Source of the DNA: CAYTYZ01 sp964448465
Lineage (GTDB): Bacteria > Patescibacteriota > Microgenomatia > UBA12405
DNA: 18,143 bases
Direction: 5' to 3'
Assembly: GCA_964448465.1 (NCBI GenBank)
Contig: CAYUVY010000017.1
Coordinates: 1 to 18,143, forward strand
The position numbers and the translations under genes were made by a program. Below, in pieces: positions 6,708 to 13,055 of this stretch (positions are counted from its first letter, which is position 1; every line of letters begins with the position of its first letter). Below the pieces are notes generated by a model that worked only from the letters and a program-made list of their open reading frames with translations, was not told where the DNA came from and ran no database searches.

Positions 6708-6890
6708 ATGATACCAACAACAAGCGATGGCAAGGGAGCTTGTGCCTTGGTTTTATATGCTGGTGAAGGCGAGGGGAGGGAGCAAGTAGCCATGGTAGGT
6801 TTTAATGATTGTTCAGTGTTTGTGCTTGGCAGCACAAAGTGGCTAAGAGATATACACGGGAAAACTATACGAGAACTGCTAAGAGGTTGA
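6708..6890 (+). CDS. small hypothetical protein, start codon uncertain
   Basis: The first ATG gives 60 residues (MIPTTSDGKGACALVLY through IRELLRG). The same frame is open further upstream, with protein-like sequence EHFSTDKVERLIRGWQDKE directly before that ATG, but no ATG, GTG or TTG occurs back to a stop near 6589. An ATA at 6648 lies 4 nt after TTATAT overlapping the leuS stop and would give about 80 residues in the leaderless style of this genome. The central part (ALVLY, EQVAMVGF, CSVFVLG) looks like a small beta-sheet and the end like a helix. Function is unknown. A pseudogene remnant or a sequence error at the start codon are alternatives. The opposite-strand frame here looks like a shadow. 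Confidence 0.4.
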   Translation: MIPTTSDGKGACALVLYAGEGEGREQVAMVGFNDCSVFVLGSTKWLRDIHGKTIRELLRG

Positions 6891-6895
6891 TGTGC

Positions 6896-6901
6896 TATAA
6901 T
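6896..6901 (+). promoter_or_regulatory. consensus -10 box of the M16 peptidase gene
   Basis: TATAAT is followed by 6 nt (CGGCCC) and ATG at 6908. It fixes the start of the peptidase at 6908, not at the in-frame ATG at 6809, which lies inside the preceding reading frame. Confidence 0.6.
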
Positions 6902-6907
6902 CGGCCC

Positions 6908-8152
6908 ATGTCTAGGATAAAAGTACAAAAACTAGCTTCTGGACTGAGACTTGTGCAAGTAGATTTGCCTGGGCTGTATTCAACAACCATTGAAATATTT
7001 GTGAAAATGGGCTCCAGATGGGAGACTCCCAAAGAATTTGGGGCTAGCCACTTTTTGGAGCATTTGGCTTTTAAAGGTACAAAAAAACGCCCAGAGGCTA
7101 AGATTATTTTTAGAGAATTAGATGAAAATGGGGCGGATTATAACGCTGGGACAACCTATGAATATACGTCTTACCACATTAAGACCACACCCAAGAAAAT
7201 TAAGTGGGCCAATGAACTATTGGCGGACATAGTTTTGAATTCCACTTTTCCAGAAGAAGAAGTAGAAAAAGAGCGAGGAGTGATTAAAGAAGAAATATCT
7301 ATGTACCGGGATAATCCGGCCATGGGCCTGTCTACGGACTTTGCCAATAGCTTTATTAAATCCAAAGGGCATGGTTGTTGGAATATTTTGGGAACAAATC
7401 AGTCTTTGAATGGTTTGAATAGAAAAGCACTACTTAAATATAGAAACAAATATTTAAATTTGAAAAATATGGTATTAGTGGTGGCTGGAGATAGAAAAAA
7501 AATAGGTAAATGGAGAGACTTGGTGAGCTGGGTGGAAGAAGAGTGGCAATATAAATCCAAAAGTATGAGGCAGTTGCCAATGGTGGAAATTAATTTGGAG
7601 AATAAGCCTTGGGTAAAGCTTACGGACAAAAAACTAGAGCAAGCTCATGTCTGTTTGGGTTGGAATGGAATTGGTTTGAAAAATGAAAAGGATAAATATG
7701 TCTCGAGGTTAGCTGAAACCATGTTGATGGGGAGCTTTTCTTCTAGATTAGTTTGGTTACTGCGAGAGGAGATGGGGGTAGCCTATTATGTACAGCCTTG
7801 TGGGGAGCAGCTGTGGGACAAGGGGTATTTTGGGGTGCAAGCAGGGGTAGTTAAAGGAAGACTAAAAGAAGTACAAGAGACAATTGAAAAGGAAGTACGT
7901 GGATTTGAGCAAAGAGTAACGGAAGAGGCCTTAAAGCAGGCCAAACAGTATATGGTGGGGATGACACAGCTACTGATGGATAAAACTAACTTTTGGACTG
8001 ATTTTGTGGGCCAAAAGTTATTATTAGAGGGTAGGGTAGAAACACTGGAGCAGGTGGTTAGAAAGCTAGAAAAGGTCAAATTGACCGAAGTGAAACGTTT
8101 TGTATCAAAGTACTTTAGTAATGCTCAAATTAGTGCAAGCATTGTTAAGTAG
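6908..8152 (+). CDS. M16 family zinc peptidase (pitrilysin / processing-peptidase-like)
   Basis: A 414-residue protein. It has the inverted zinc motif HFLEH at 48-52 and the third ligand in ERGVIKEEI, with Glu129 about 77 residues after the second His. The context GSRWETPKEFGASHFLEH and LAFKGTKKRP is classic for the family. The C-terminal half (from about 200) is the inactive M16_C-like partner domain, with SSRLVWLLREEMGVAYYVQP as its recognisable motif. Members clip peptides or targeting sequences inside a closed chamber and usually work as pairs. Only one subunit is seen here, so it may be a homodimer. No signal peptide, so probably cytoplasmic. The substrate cannot be told from sequence. 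Confidence 0.93.
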   Translation: MSRIKVQKLASGLRLVQVDLPGLYSTTIEIFVKMGSRWETPKEFGASHFLEHLAFKGTKKRPEAKIIFRELDENGADYNAGTTYEYTSYHIKTTPKKIKWANELLADIVLNSTFPEEEVEKERGVIKEEISMYRDNPAMGLSTDFANSFIKSKGHGCWNILGTNQSLNGLNRKALLKYRNKYLNLKNMVLVVAGDRKKIGKWRDLVSWVEEEWQYKSKSMRQLPMVEINLENKPWVKLTDKKLEQAHVCLGWNGIGLKNEKDKYVSRLAETMLMGSFSSRLVWLLREEMGVAYYVQPCGEQLWDKGYFGVQAGVVKGRLKEVQETIEKEVRGFEQRVTEEALKQAKQYMVGMTQLLMDKTNFWTDFVGQKLLLEGRVETLEQVVRKLEKVKLTEVKRFVSKYFSNAQISASIVK

Positions 8153-8684
8153 CAAAAATGAGCGTGTTAGCAGTCTTGTGTGTCTGTTGCCATAGGGTTG
8201 AGAAAATCATATTTGGGGCAATATTACAGTAGTAATATAGACTTGGAGAGTCTTTGAAGCAGATCGTACATAGTGAATATAATATGGGTAAGTTTGAGCT
8301 ATATAGTTAAATATGATTTGGAAATATTTTAGTGAAATTTATAAATTATTTTTTGATTATAAGTTGTTGTACTGGTCAAAAGAAGGGGATGAAGGCTAGA
8401 TACTGAATGTTTAGAGACATTTCGATGATAACTTAGTATTCGGAGATAAGTAGTATTAAGATATATTAGGATAGTATATTTTTGATTATTTAATTCGGTT
8501 ATTATTTTGCGTTTAATTGCGATTAATAGTGCGGTATAAGTTAAATATTTAGTACAAAATTGTTCGGAGATTATATTTTTTTCTTGACGATACTCGTATT
8601 TTGGGTACTCCTTAGGTCTGTCTGCCCACAAGGCAGGTAGGGAGATTAAAGGTGTGGGCTATAATTGAAATTTGGTTAATTGAA
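8153..8684. other. 532-bp AT-rich region without a convincing gene; possible non-coding RNA
   Basis: No reading frame here looks like protein. A promoter-like pair TTGAAG (8254-8259), 18 nt, TATAAT (8278-8283) points rightward. Around 8400-8450 are complementary pieces, AATGT/ACATT and ATACT/AGTAT, that could fold. Near 8622-8636 a short CTGCC/GGCAG hairpin resembles the element at 8685-8708. A second TATAAT lies at 8660-8665. I do not recognise tmRNA, RNase P RNA or 6S RNA. Confidence 0.4.
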
Positions 8685-8708
8685 AACCTGCCCGCTGGCA
8701 GGCAGGTT
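8685..8708 (-). terminator. palindromic element / probable terminator of tRNA-Arg
   Basis: Arms AACCTGCC and GGCAGGTT (8 bp) around an 8-nt loop. Read on the minus strand, downstream of tRNA-Arg, the hairpin is followed by TTC, a weak U tract. The same sequence looks like a widespread CPR palindrome of the CCTGCC...GGCAGG type, so it may be a mobile repeat acting as a terminator. Confidence 0.5.
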
Positions 8709-8723
8709 GATTATTATTTGGTG

Positions 8724-8773
8724 TGTCCTCGCCGGGAATTGAACCCGGATCTGTCGCTTAGGAGGCAACTGTT
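8724..8773 (-). pseudogene. partial duplicate of tRNA-Arg(CCU) at a scaffold edge
   Basis: Bases 8719-8773 are identical to 8874-8928, the 3' two-thirds of the tRNA-Arg gene on the other side of the N run. The copy stops exactly at the first N. A 55-base identical end on both sides of a 100-N gap is what unmerged overlapping contigs give, so this is most likely an assembly artefact rather than a second tRNA gene. Confidence 0.7.
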
Positions 8774-8873
8774 NNNNNNNNNNNNNNNNNNNNNNNNNNN
8801 NNNNNNNNNNNNNNNNNNNNNNNNNNNNNNNNNNNNNNNNNNNNNNNNNNNNNNNNNNNNNNNNNNNNNNNNN
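8774..8873. other. scaffold gap of exactly 100 N
   Basis: One hundred undetermined bases, a conventional placeholder length. Identical 55-base sequence on both sides suggests that the true gap is negative, meaning the contigs overlap. Confidence 0.95.
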
Positions 8874-8878
8874 TGGTG

Positions 8879-8950
8879 TGTCCTCGCCGGGAATTGAACC
8901 CGGATCTGTCGCTTAGGAGGCAACTGTTCTATCCGTTGAACTACGTGGAC
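8879..8950 (-). tRNA. tRNA-Arg (anticodon CCU)
   Basis: A 72-nt cloverleaf on the minus strand. The acceptor stem GTCCACG/CGAGGAC pairs except for an A5-A68 mismatch. The D stem is GTTC/GAAC, and the anticodon stem GTTGC/GCGAC encloses loop CTCCTAA with anticodon CCT, decoding AGG. The variable loop is AGAT, and the T arm is CCGGG-TTCAATT-CCCGG, followed by discriminator A. No CCA is encoded at the correct position; the CACCA that follows is offset. A TATACT box on the minus strand at 9005-9000 may be the promoter. Confidence 0.93.
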
Positions 8951-9199
8951 AAATTATTGTCGTTAGTCATTGGCCATTAGACCATTGAGATTTGACATTA
9001 GTATATTTTAACACCTGTACTACAAAGTTATAGATTGTATCCTTTTGTTTTTTGTATCTCTTAATCTCTTGTTGCAAATTACCGCTAGGGTTATTTATTA
9101 TGACAGGTAGCCTGAAAATTGATGTTTTGATTGTCTAGCAGATGTGTAGATCGGGTGCTATTTTGAGGTTAATTAACCGAAGCTTATTTTTATGAATTC
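8951..9199. other. intergenic region between tRNA-Arg and a small membrane protein gene
   Basis: About 250 bp of AT-rich sequence without a plausible gene. It contains a minus-strand TATACT (9005-9000), possibly for the tRNA. Confidence 0.5.
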
Positions 9200-9214
9200 T
9201 TGGTAGCATTAATT

Positions 9215-9433
9215 ATGCTTTTACAAATAGCAACTTATCCTGACCAAATGTTTTGTAGTCATTTTGGTGTTCCTGTTTATATGGGTAGTATTTGTAATGG
9301 TGGTATAGCAGGCTTTAGGAACAAGATTTTGTTTAACAATAAGGGGTTAGTTCTAGACATATTATTTTGGTTAGTATTATTTGTTGTGTTGATAGTCTTT
9401 GTTTCTTGGAAACGTAAGCATAAAAGATTGTAG
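9215..9433 (+). CDS. small membrane protein
   Basis: A 72-residue protein from ATG at 9215; the frame can begin earlier at TTG 9200. TAGCAT lies 5 nt before 9215, which favours the later start. The N-terminal half has Cys, Pro and Gly-rich extracytoplasmic-looking sequence (PDQMFCSHFGVPVYMG). A single strong membrane segment at about 47-65 (LDILFWLVLFVVLIVFVSW) is followed by a basic tail KRKHKRL, which suggests a cytoplasmic C-terminus. Small proteins of this shape are common orphans in CPR genomes. No function can be assigned. Confidence 0.55.
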   Translation: MLLQIATYPDQMFCSHFGVPVYMGSICNGGIAGFRNKILFNNKGLVLDILFWLVLFVVLIVFVSWKRKHKRL

Positions 9434-9451
9434 CTGTTTGTTCATTACCAC

Positions 9452-9480
9452 TTGACAGAGGTGGAAAAAGAATTTAGTCT
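9452..9480 (+). promoter_or_regulatory. sigma70-type promoter, leaderless
   Basis: Perfect -35 TTGACA (9452-9457), 17-nt spacer, -10 TAGTCT (9475-9480), then 6 nt and ATG at 9487. This is one of the clearest promoters in the window and puts the transcription start at or next to the start codon. Confidence 0.75.
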
Positions 9481-9486
9481 GATTAT

Positions 9487-9888
9487 ATGAAACAATTATC
9501 TGATCATAGTTCTGATGCGCGAACATTGTTGGTTTGTTTTTCTTTGGCTTTGGCTTTTTTGATCCCACTGCGTTTTTATGAAATGGGGGAGCAAATGGCC
9601 TTAGGGGTACAAAATCAAGCAGTAGCCGAGAAAGTAAATATGGCTTTATCACTTCGCATGCGCAACCAGCAACAGTTAGCTCTTAATAAACAAGCTGAAC
9701 AAGCAGTTTTAGGAGCAACCACTGAAGAGCAATTGACTGGCAAGGGATGTATTGATCCAGCAAATGCAATTGATTTGAGCAATAGTATGTATGACTCTTT
9801 GAAAGTAAATGGTGAGCCAAGTCCAGAAGACTTGGTGCAATATTCCAGAATGCTAGACCAAATCCAAGCTAGGGTTTGTAAGAATTAA
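9487..9888 (+). CDS. membrane-anchored hypothetical protein
   Basis: A 133-residue protein. A hydrophobic segment at about 13-30 (TLLVCFSLALAFLIPLRF) anchors it. Residues ~35-75 are a Gln/Ala/Asn-rich helix, probably a coiled coil (EKVNMALSLRMRNQQQLALNK). The C-terminal ~60 residues are a compact polar domain with two Cys (KGCIDPANA and RVCKN) that could form a disulphide outside the membrane. No known domain is recognised. It has its own consensus promoter. The stop lies 5 bp from the convergent PEGA-protein gene. Function unknown. Confidence 0.7.
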   Translation: MKQLSDHSSDARTLLVCFSLALAFLIPLRFYEMGEQMALGVQNQAVAEKVNMALSLRMRNQQQLALNKQAEQAVLGATTEEQLTGKGCIDPANAIDLSNSMYDSLKVNGEPSPEDLVQYSRMLDQIQARVCKN

Positions 9889-9893
9889 TTTAA

Positions 9894-11105
9894 TTAGCGA
9901 ATGGTGATTTTGTAGAGATTAGGAGTGGAGCCAGAATAAGGAGATAGTAAGATCGTTAGGTATTTGCCGTCGGCTGCAGTGTAGAAAAGATTGGGATAGA
10001 TTTGGCCTGCGTAAAGTTTTTGTAAATTGGTGGCGTCGTATTCGATAGAATAAATAGTATCTTGGGTAGTAAAAATTAGGTTATCTGAGGTGGGCAACCA
10101 GGTAATGTATTGAACGTTACTGGCAGATTGTAAAAAGAAATTGGAGTCGTCTAGTAAGTCGTAGACATACCAATTGCCAGGAGTAAGGGCTTTGGTTTGG
10201 GTTTGGGTACTATGGGCGGGCATTTGGACTGTGGGTAGATCGGGAAAGTTTTGAGGCTTACTTACCTGATAAAGGATTTTTTCTTGACTAAGATTGAATT
10301 GGAAATGAGCGGAATTGGTGGAGATGATTTGAGCCAGGGCTGGGGGGAGTTTGTCTAGTTGGGCAGTGGTAAGTTTGGTTAATTGGGCTTGCCAGGCTTC
10401 TTTGGTTTTGGCAACTAAGGTCGGACTGGTTTCTACTAATGATTGGAGGGTAATACGACCATCGAGTTTGACTAAATAGGTTTTGGTTTTATAGGTAACC
10501 AAAAGATGGCTTTCGTCGGGAGAAAGTTCTAACTGAGAATCGGACCAGACTAAGGTGGCAAAGTTGGGAGCCAGTTGCTTGGGATTATCTTGAATTAAAC
10601 TAAGAGGGGAGCTAGTAAAAGAATAGGAATAAAGGCCATTATTTAAACTGGAGGATGCCGAGGCCACGGTAAAAAGAGCAAAATTACCATTTGGGTTACC
10701 AATTAGTTTACTAACTCCGGAGAGGGTAGCTGGCTCAAGTTGGGGAAAAGCACGAAACAAATTGGCGTTGGTGGTAAAAACCACCTGGGGTTTGAGTTGG
10801 TAACTTTTTTGCCAAGGCAAAAAACCATCTTTTTGAATGCGGACTTGAGTATTTTTGGGATCGAGGACTAGGGTGTTGTCAGTAACCCCAGAAAGTTTGT
10901 CGTTGATGTAAATATCCGCAGACTTGGGAATAGAAGTGGCGGCAATTACGCCCATTTGAGAAAAAAGCTCGGCTGGTTTGGTAGCCTGGCGGTTGAGGCG
11001 AAAACCGGAGGCAAAGAGCAAAATGAGAGCTGCAACTAGCAGAATAGAGACACCAACAAGGATGATAAATAGTAGGCTTTGATTTGTTCGGGCAGTTTTA
11101 GTCAT
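9894..11105 (-). CDS. PEGA-domain membrane protein with beta-propeller-like repeats
   Basis: A 403-residue protein from ATG at 11105; the frame is open to 11288 but that would overlap the divergent mreB-like gene. The N-terminal anchor lies at about 10-33 (LLFIILVGVSILLVAALILL). A PEGA domain follows at ~47-105 (AATSIPKSADIYINDKLSG through KDGFLPWQKSYQL). The rest, ~110-403, is beta-rich with WSDSQLELSPDESHLLVTY and YITWLPTSDNLIFTT, blade-like repeats seen in WD40/TolB-type propellers. PEGA proteins sit outside the membrane, often near cell-envelope functions. Its divergent pairing with an MreB-like gene fits an envelope or shape role, which is inference. No enzyme motif is seen. Confidence 0.8.
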   Translation of the reverse strand: MTKTARTNQSLLFIILVGVSILLVAALILLFASGFRLNRQATKPAELFSQMGVIAATSIPKSADIYINDKLSGVTDNTLVLDPKNTQVRIQKDGFLPWQKSYQLKPQVVFTTNANLFRAFPQLEPATLSGVSKLIGNPNGNFALFTVASASSSLNNGLYSYSFTSSPLSLIQDNPKQLAPNFATLVWSDSQLELSPDESHLLVTYKTKTYLVKLDGRITLQSLVETSPTLVAKTKEAWQAQLTKLTTAQLDKLPPALAQIISTNSAHFQFNLSQEKILYQVSKPQNFPDLPTVQMPAHSTQTQTKALTPGNWYVYDLLDDSNFFLQSASNVQYITWLPTSDNLIFTTQDTIYSIEYDATNLQKLYAGQIYPNLFYTAADGKYLTILLSPYSGSTPNLYKITIR

Positions 11106-11108
11106 TGG

Positions 11109-11125
11109 TATACTAATATAGTATA
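11109..11125. promoter_or_regulatory. palindromic divergent promoter region between the PEGA gene and mreB-like gene
   Basis: Perfect inverted repeat TATACTA-ATA-TAGTATA between start codons at 11105 (minus) and 11125 (plus). Both arms contain -10-like hexamers. On the plus strand TAATAT (11114-11119) sits 5 nt before the ATG. The 19-bp interval leaves no room for ribosome binding sites and must hold both promoters' -10 regions. Confidence 0.5.
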
Positions 11126-12129
11126 TGAAATTTTTTCCCAAATTGGCAGTGGACTTTGGATCGGAGCGCACGCATGTTTGGCAAGTTGGACAAGGAATTG
11201 TTTGTAACCTTCCATCAATTTTAGCATTAGATGTGGCGGAACGCAAGGCTTTGGCCTTTGGAGAAGACGCGCTTTTGATGTTGGGCAAAACCCCAGATTA
11301 CATGGAAGTAGTCAGGCCAATTGAACACGGAGTGATTCAAGATTTTGATTTGGCGGTGCAGTATTTATCTTATGTCTTGAGAACTGTTTTAAAATCCAGC
11401 TGGTGGCTGGGGGCAGAATTGTTGATGGTAGTACCCAGTGGGATAACTGGGGTGGAACAAAGGGCTTTGGTAGACGTGGCCAAGGCGGCAGGATCCAGAC
11501 AAACTAGGCTAATTGATGCTCCGCTGGCTGCGGCTATTGGAGCCAAGATTCCGGTAGCAGATGCATATGGGAACATGGTGGTGTATTGTGGCTCGGGAGT
11601 GACTGAGGGTGCAGTGGTGGCACTGGGGGGAGTGGTAGCGCAAAAAACATTACGATTTGGAGGTAGTGATATTACCCAAAAAATAATTGAATACATGCAG
11701 AAGAAATATAATTTTTTAATTGGAGAGCAAGTGGCGGAAAAGATTAAACAAGAAATGGTTAGTGCGATTAAACCCAAACACCCGGTGAATATTCCATTTT
11801 CGGGAAGAGATGGGCTGTATGGCTTGCCAAAACTTATAAATGTGGGCTCGGAGGAGTTGTATGAGGCTCTAAAAGACAGCTTTAACGTATATGTGGCAAT
11901 TATTAGCGGGGTCTTGGAACAAACTCAACCAGAGCTGGTGGCGGATATTATGGATAGGGGAATAGTCTTAACTGGCGGAGGGGCAATGCTAAAAGATTTA
12001 CCAAAAATGTTGTCCAACGTGGTTAATGTTGCGGTACACATAGCACCAGAGCCGGAGCTGTGTGTGATTAAAGGGGCGGGACTTGTGATGGAAAATTTGG
12101 GGGCGTACGAACGGGCGCTAAGAGGCTAG
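11125..12129 (+). CDS. mreB: MreB-like actin homologue with altered ATPase motifs
   Basis: A 334-residue protein matching MreB end to end: GVIQDFDLA, MVVPSGITGVEQRALVDVAK, PLAAAIGA, KKYNFLIGEQVAEKIK, GLPK, ELVADIMDRGIVLTGGGAML (adenosine loop TGGGA at 283-287) and IKGAGLVME. MreB filaments guide wall synthesis and cell shape under the membrane. Key ATP sites deviate: the phosphate-2 loop, normally DIGGGTTE, reads YCGSGVTE at 154-161, losing the Asp and one Gly; the usual IEEP before the hinge reads IDAP at 130-133; phosphate-1 is DFGSERTH from Asp10. It may bind nucleotide but hydrolyse poorly, or be a diverged paralogue. No mreC, mreD or rodA is nearby. Confidence 0.9.
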   Translation: MKFFPKLAVDFGSERTHVWQVGQGIVCNLPSILALDVAERKALAFGEDALLMLGKTPDYMEVVRPIEHGVIQDFDLAVQYLSYVLRTVLKSSWWLGAELLMVVPSGITGVEQRALVDVAKAAGSRQTRLIDAPLAAAIGAKIPVADAYGNMVVYCGSGVTEGAVVALGGVVAQKTLRFGGSDITQKIIEYMQKKYNFLIGEQVAEKIKQEMVSAIKPKHPVNIPFSGRDGLYGLPKLINVGSEELYEALKDSFNVYVAIISGVLEQTQPELVADIMDRGIVLTGGGAMLKDLPKMLSNVVNVAVHIAPEPELCVIKGAGLVMENLGAYERALRG

Positions 12130-12159
12130 CACGCAAATTTTCAATTAGCTGTCTTTGGC

Positions 12160-12456
12160 TTATTTTTCGGTGACAAATGTTCCCAATAGTGCAGAATATC
12201 TGTCCTCGCCGTTTTGTTCCGCAGCAACAATGCTAGTAATATCTGTGTCAGTCTTCGGATCATATTCTCTGCCCAAGACTAGGGATACACCGATTTTACT
12301 AATTCCAGGTCGAGATAATAGTCTTACGGCAATAGGTCTAACTTCATCCCAAGTTGCATCGGTGGGTAAATCGTATCTTCCTAACACTCTTTGAACATAG
12401 GCATCGTTTTCGCGACCTTGTTCAAAAGGACCTTTCATGACATCAAATTCTCTCAT
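12160..12456 (-). CDS. hypothetical protein, paralogue of the gene at 12636-12959
   Basis: A 98-residue soluble protein. The core NDAYVQRVLGRYDLP and VSLVLGREYDPKTDTD aligns position by position with NDDYVKKVLSQFELP and ASLVMGRRVDLKKESE of the next gene upstream. A helical N-terminal half, a conserved (G/A)SLV(L/M)GR strand and a charged helical end can be seen. No known domain. ATG at 12456 is preceded by a consensus promoter (TTGACA-17-TATAAT) and a leader of only ~3 nt. Function unknown; duplication within the window is clear. Confidence 0.75.
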   Translation of the reverse strand: MREFDVMKGPFEQGRENDAYVQRVLGRYDLPTDATWDEVRPIAVRLLSRPGISKIGVSLVLGREYDPKTDTDITSIVAAEQNGEDRYSALLGTFVTEK

Positions 12457-12465
12457 ATATTTTAT

Positions 12466-12494
12466 ATTATATAGCTTATTTGTGGATTTGTCAA
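12466..12494 (-). promoter_or_regulatory. consensus sigma70-type promoter
   Basis: On the minus strand TTGACA (12494-12489), 17-nt spacer, TATAAT (12471-12466), then 9 nt to the ATG at 12456. Both hexamers are perfect, and the predicted leader is about 3 nt. Confidence 0.8.
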
Positions 12495-12516
12495 GTTCAG
12501 ACTGATTATTCGTGTA

Positions 12517-12557
12517 GGGGCGGGGCCTGCCTCGCCAGCAGGTGGGTTTCCCCGCCC
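12517..12557. repeat. GC-rich palindromic element, variant B
   Basis: Outer arms GGGCGGGG and CCCCGCCC enclose an inner CCTGC/GCAGG hairpin. It lies just upstream of the promoter at 12466-12494, and looks like one palindrome (the CCTGCC type) nested in another (the GGGGCG type). Confidence 0.7.
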
Positions 12558-12582
12558 AGATATAGTTTGGAATTGCAATTTT

Positions 12583-12607
12583 TAGGGGCGCGGAAACCGC
12601 GCCCCTA
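12583..12607. repeat. GC-rich palindromic element, copy C
   Basis: Perfect 11-bp inverted repeat TAGGGGCGCGG-AAA-CCGCGCCCCTA followed by CTGTTG. It lies between the two paralogous genes, after the stop of the upstream one, where it could act as a hairpin at the transcript end. Confidence 0.85.
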
Positions 12608-12635
12608 CTGTTGTTGAAGAGGAATTGTAGCTAAA

Positions 12636-12959
12636 TTAGTTCTTTTGTTGGGCTCTGGCTTGGATTTCGGCTGCTCTATAACGCAAAGCTACTACATAAG
12701 CTTCCTTGCCATCGATAGCTGACATTAAGCTGCCAATAAACTCACTTTCCTTCTTCAAATCAACTCTTCTGCCCATAACCAGGGAAGCTCCAACTGGTTG
12801 TCCTCCTTCGAAGGACAATAATCCGGTAGCGAGTTTTTCAACATCTGCTAGAGATGCGTCTGCTGGTAGTTCGAACTGGCTTAACACTTTTTTAACATAA
12901 TCGTCATTTACACGAGGTTGATAATATTCTTTGAGTTTGTCTGGGGTTGGGTTGGTCAT
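12636..12959 (-). CDS. hypothetical protein, paralogue of the gene at 12160-12456
   Basis: A 107-residue soluble protein from ATG at 12959; an in-frame ATG at 12977 overlaps the predicted -10 and is less likely. It shares with the downstream gene the pattern ND(A/D)YV-x-x-VL-x-x-(Y/F)-(D/E)-LP-x-DA and (G/A)-SLV-(L/M)-GR. It also has a conserved Gly-rich turn (FEGGQPVG here) and a longer basic helix at the end (YRAAEIQARAQQKN). No known domain or catalytic motif. It is transcribed from its own promoter TTGGCA-17-TACACT with an almost absent leader. The two paralogues may partner or replace each other; their role is unknown. Confidence 0.75.
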   Translation of the reverse strand: MTNPTPDKLKEYYQPRVNDDYVKKVLSQFELPADASLADVEKLATGLLSFEGGQPVGASLVMGRRVDLKKESEFIGSLMSAIDGKEAYVVALRYRAAEIQARAQQKN

Positions 12960-12967
12960 ATAAGTGG

Positions 12968-12996
12968 AGTGTAGCAAGTCTTGGTTAATTTGCCAA
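12968..12996 (-). promoter_or_regulatory. sigma70-type promoter of the 107-aa paralogue
   Basis: Minus strand TTGGCA (12996-12991), 17-nt spacer, TACACT (12973-12968), then 8 nt to the ATG at 12959. Confidence 0.65.
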
Positions 12997-13018
12997 CTTA
13001 GTGAAAAATGGAGCTATT

Positions 13019-13043
13019 TAGGTGCGCGGAAACCGCGCCCCTA
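13019..13043. repeat. GC-rich palindromic element, copy D
   Basis: Arms TAGGTGCGCGG and CCGCGCCCCTA around AAA, one mismatch from copy C, and followed by the same CTGTTG. It lies between a minus-strand promoter and a plus-strand promoter. Confidence 0.85.
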
Positions 13044-13055
13044 CTGTTGAGTAGT

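Noticed and set aside
6809..6907. Longer N-terminus for the M16 peptidase
   Set aside because: The added 33 residues overlap another frame and span the TATAAT box that fits the start at 6908.
6638..6928. 96-aa minus-strand frame opposite the small gene
   Set aside because: Pro/Ser-rich sequence typical of an antisense shadow; it crosses the leaderless promoter of the M16 gene and the leuS stop.
8329..8631. 100-aa minus-strand frame in the gene-free region
   Set aside because: Starts with TTG in a palindrome, its composition simply follows the AT-rich sequence (Tyr, Ile, Thr, Asn), and there is no promoter at the usual spacing.
8719..8950. Tandem duplicated tRNA-Arg genes
   Set aside because: The left copy is cut exactly at the N run and identical over 55 bases, which points to unmerged contig ends.
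12155..12394. Plus-strand frame of 79 aa
   Set aside because: Antisense to the 98-aa gene, which has a consensus promoter and a paralogue.
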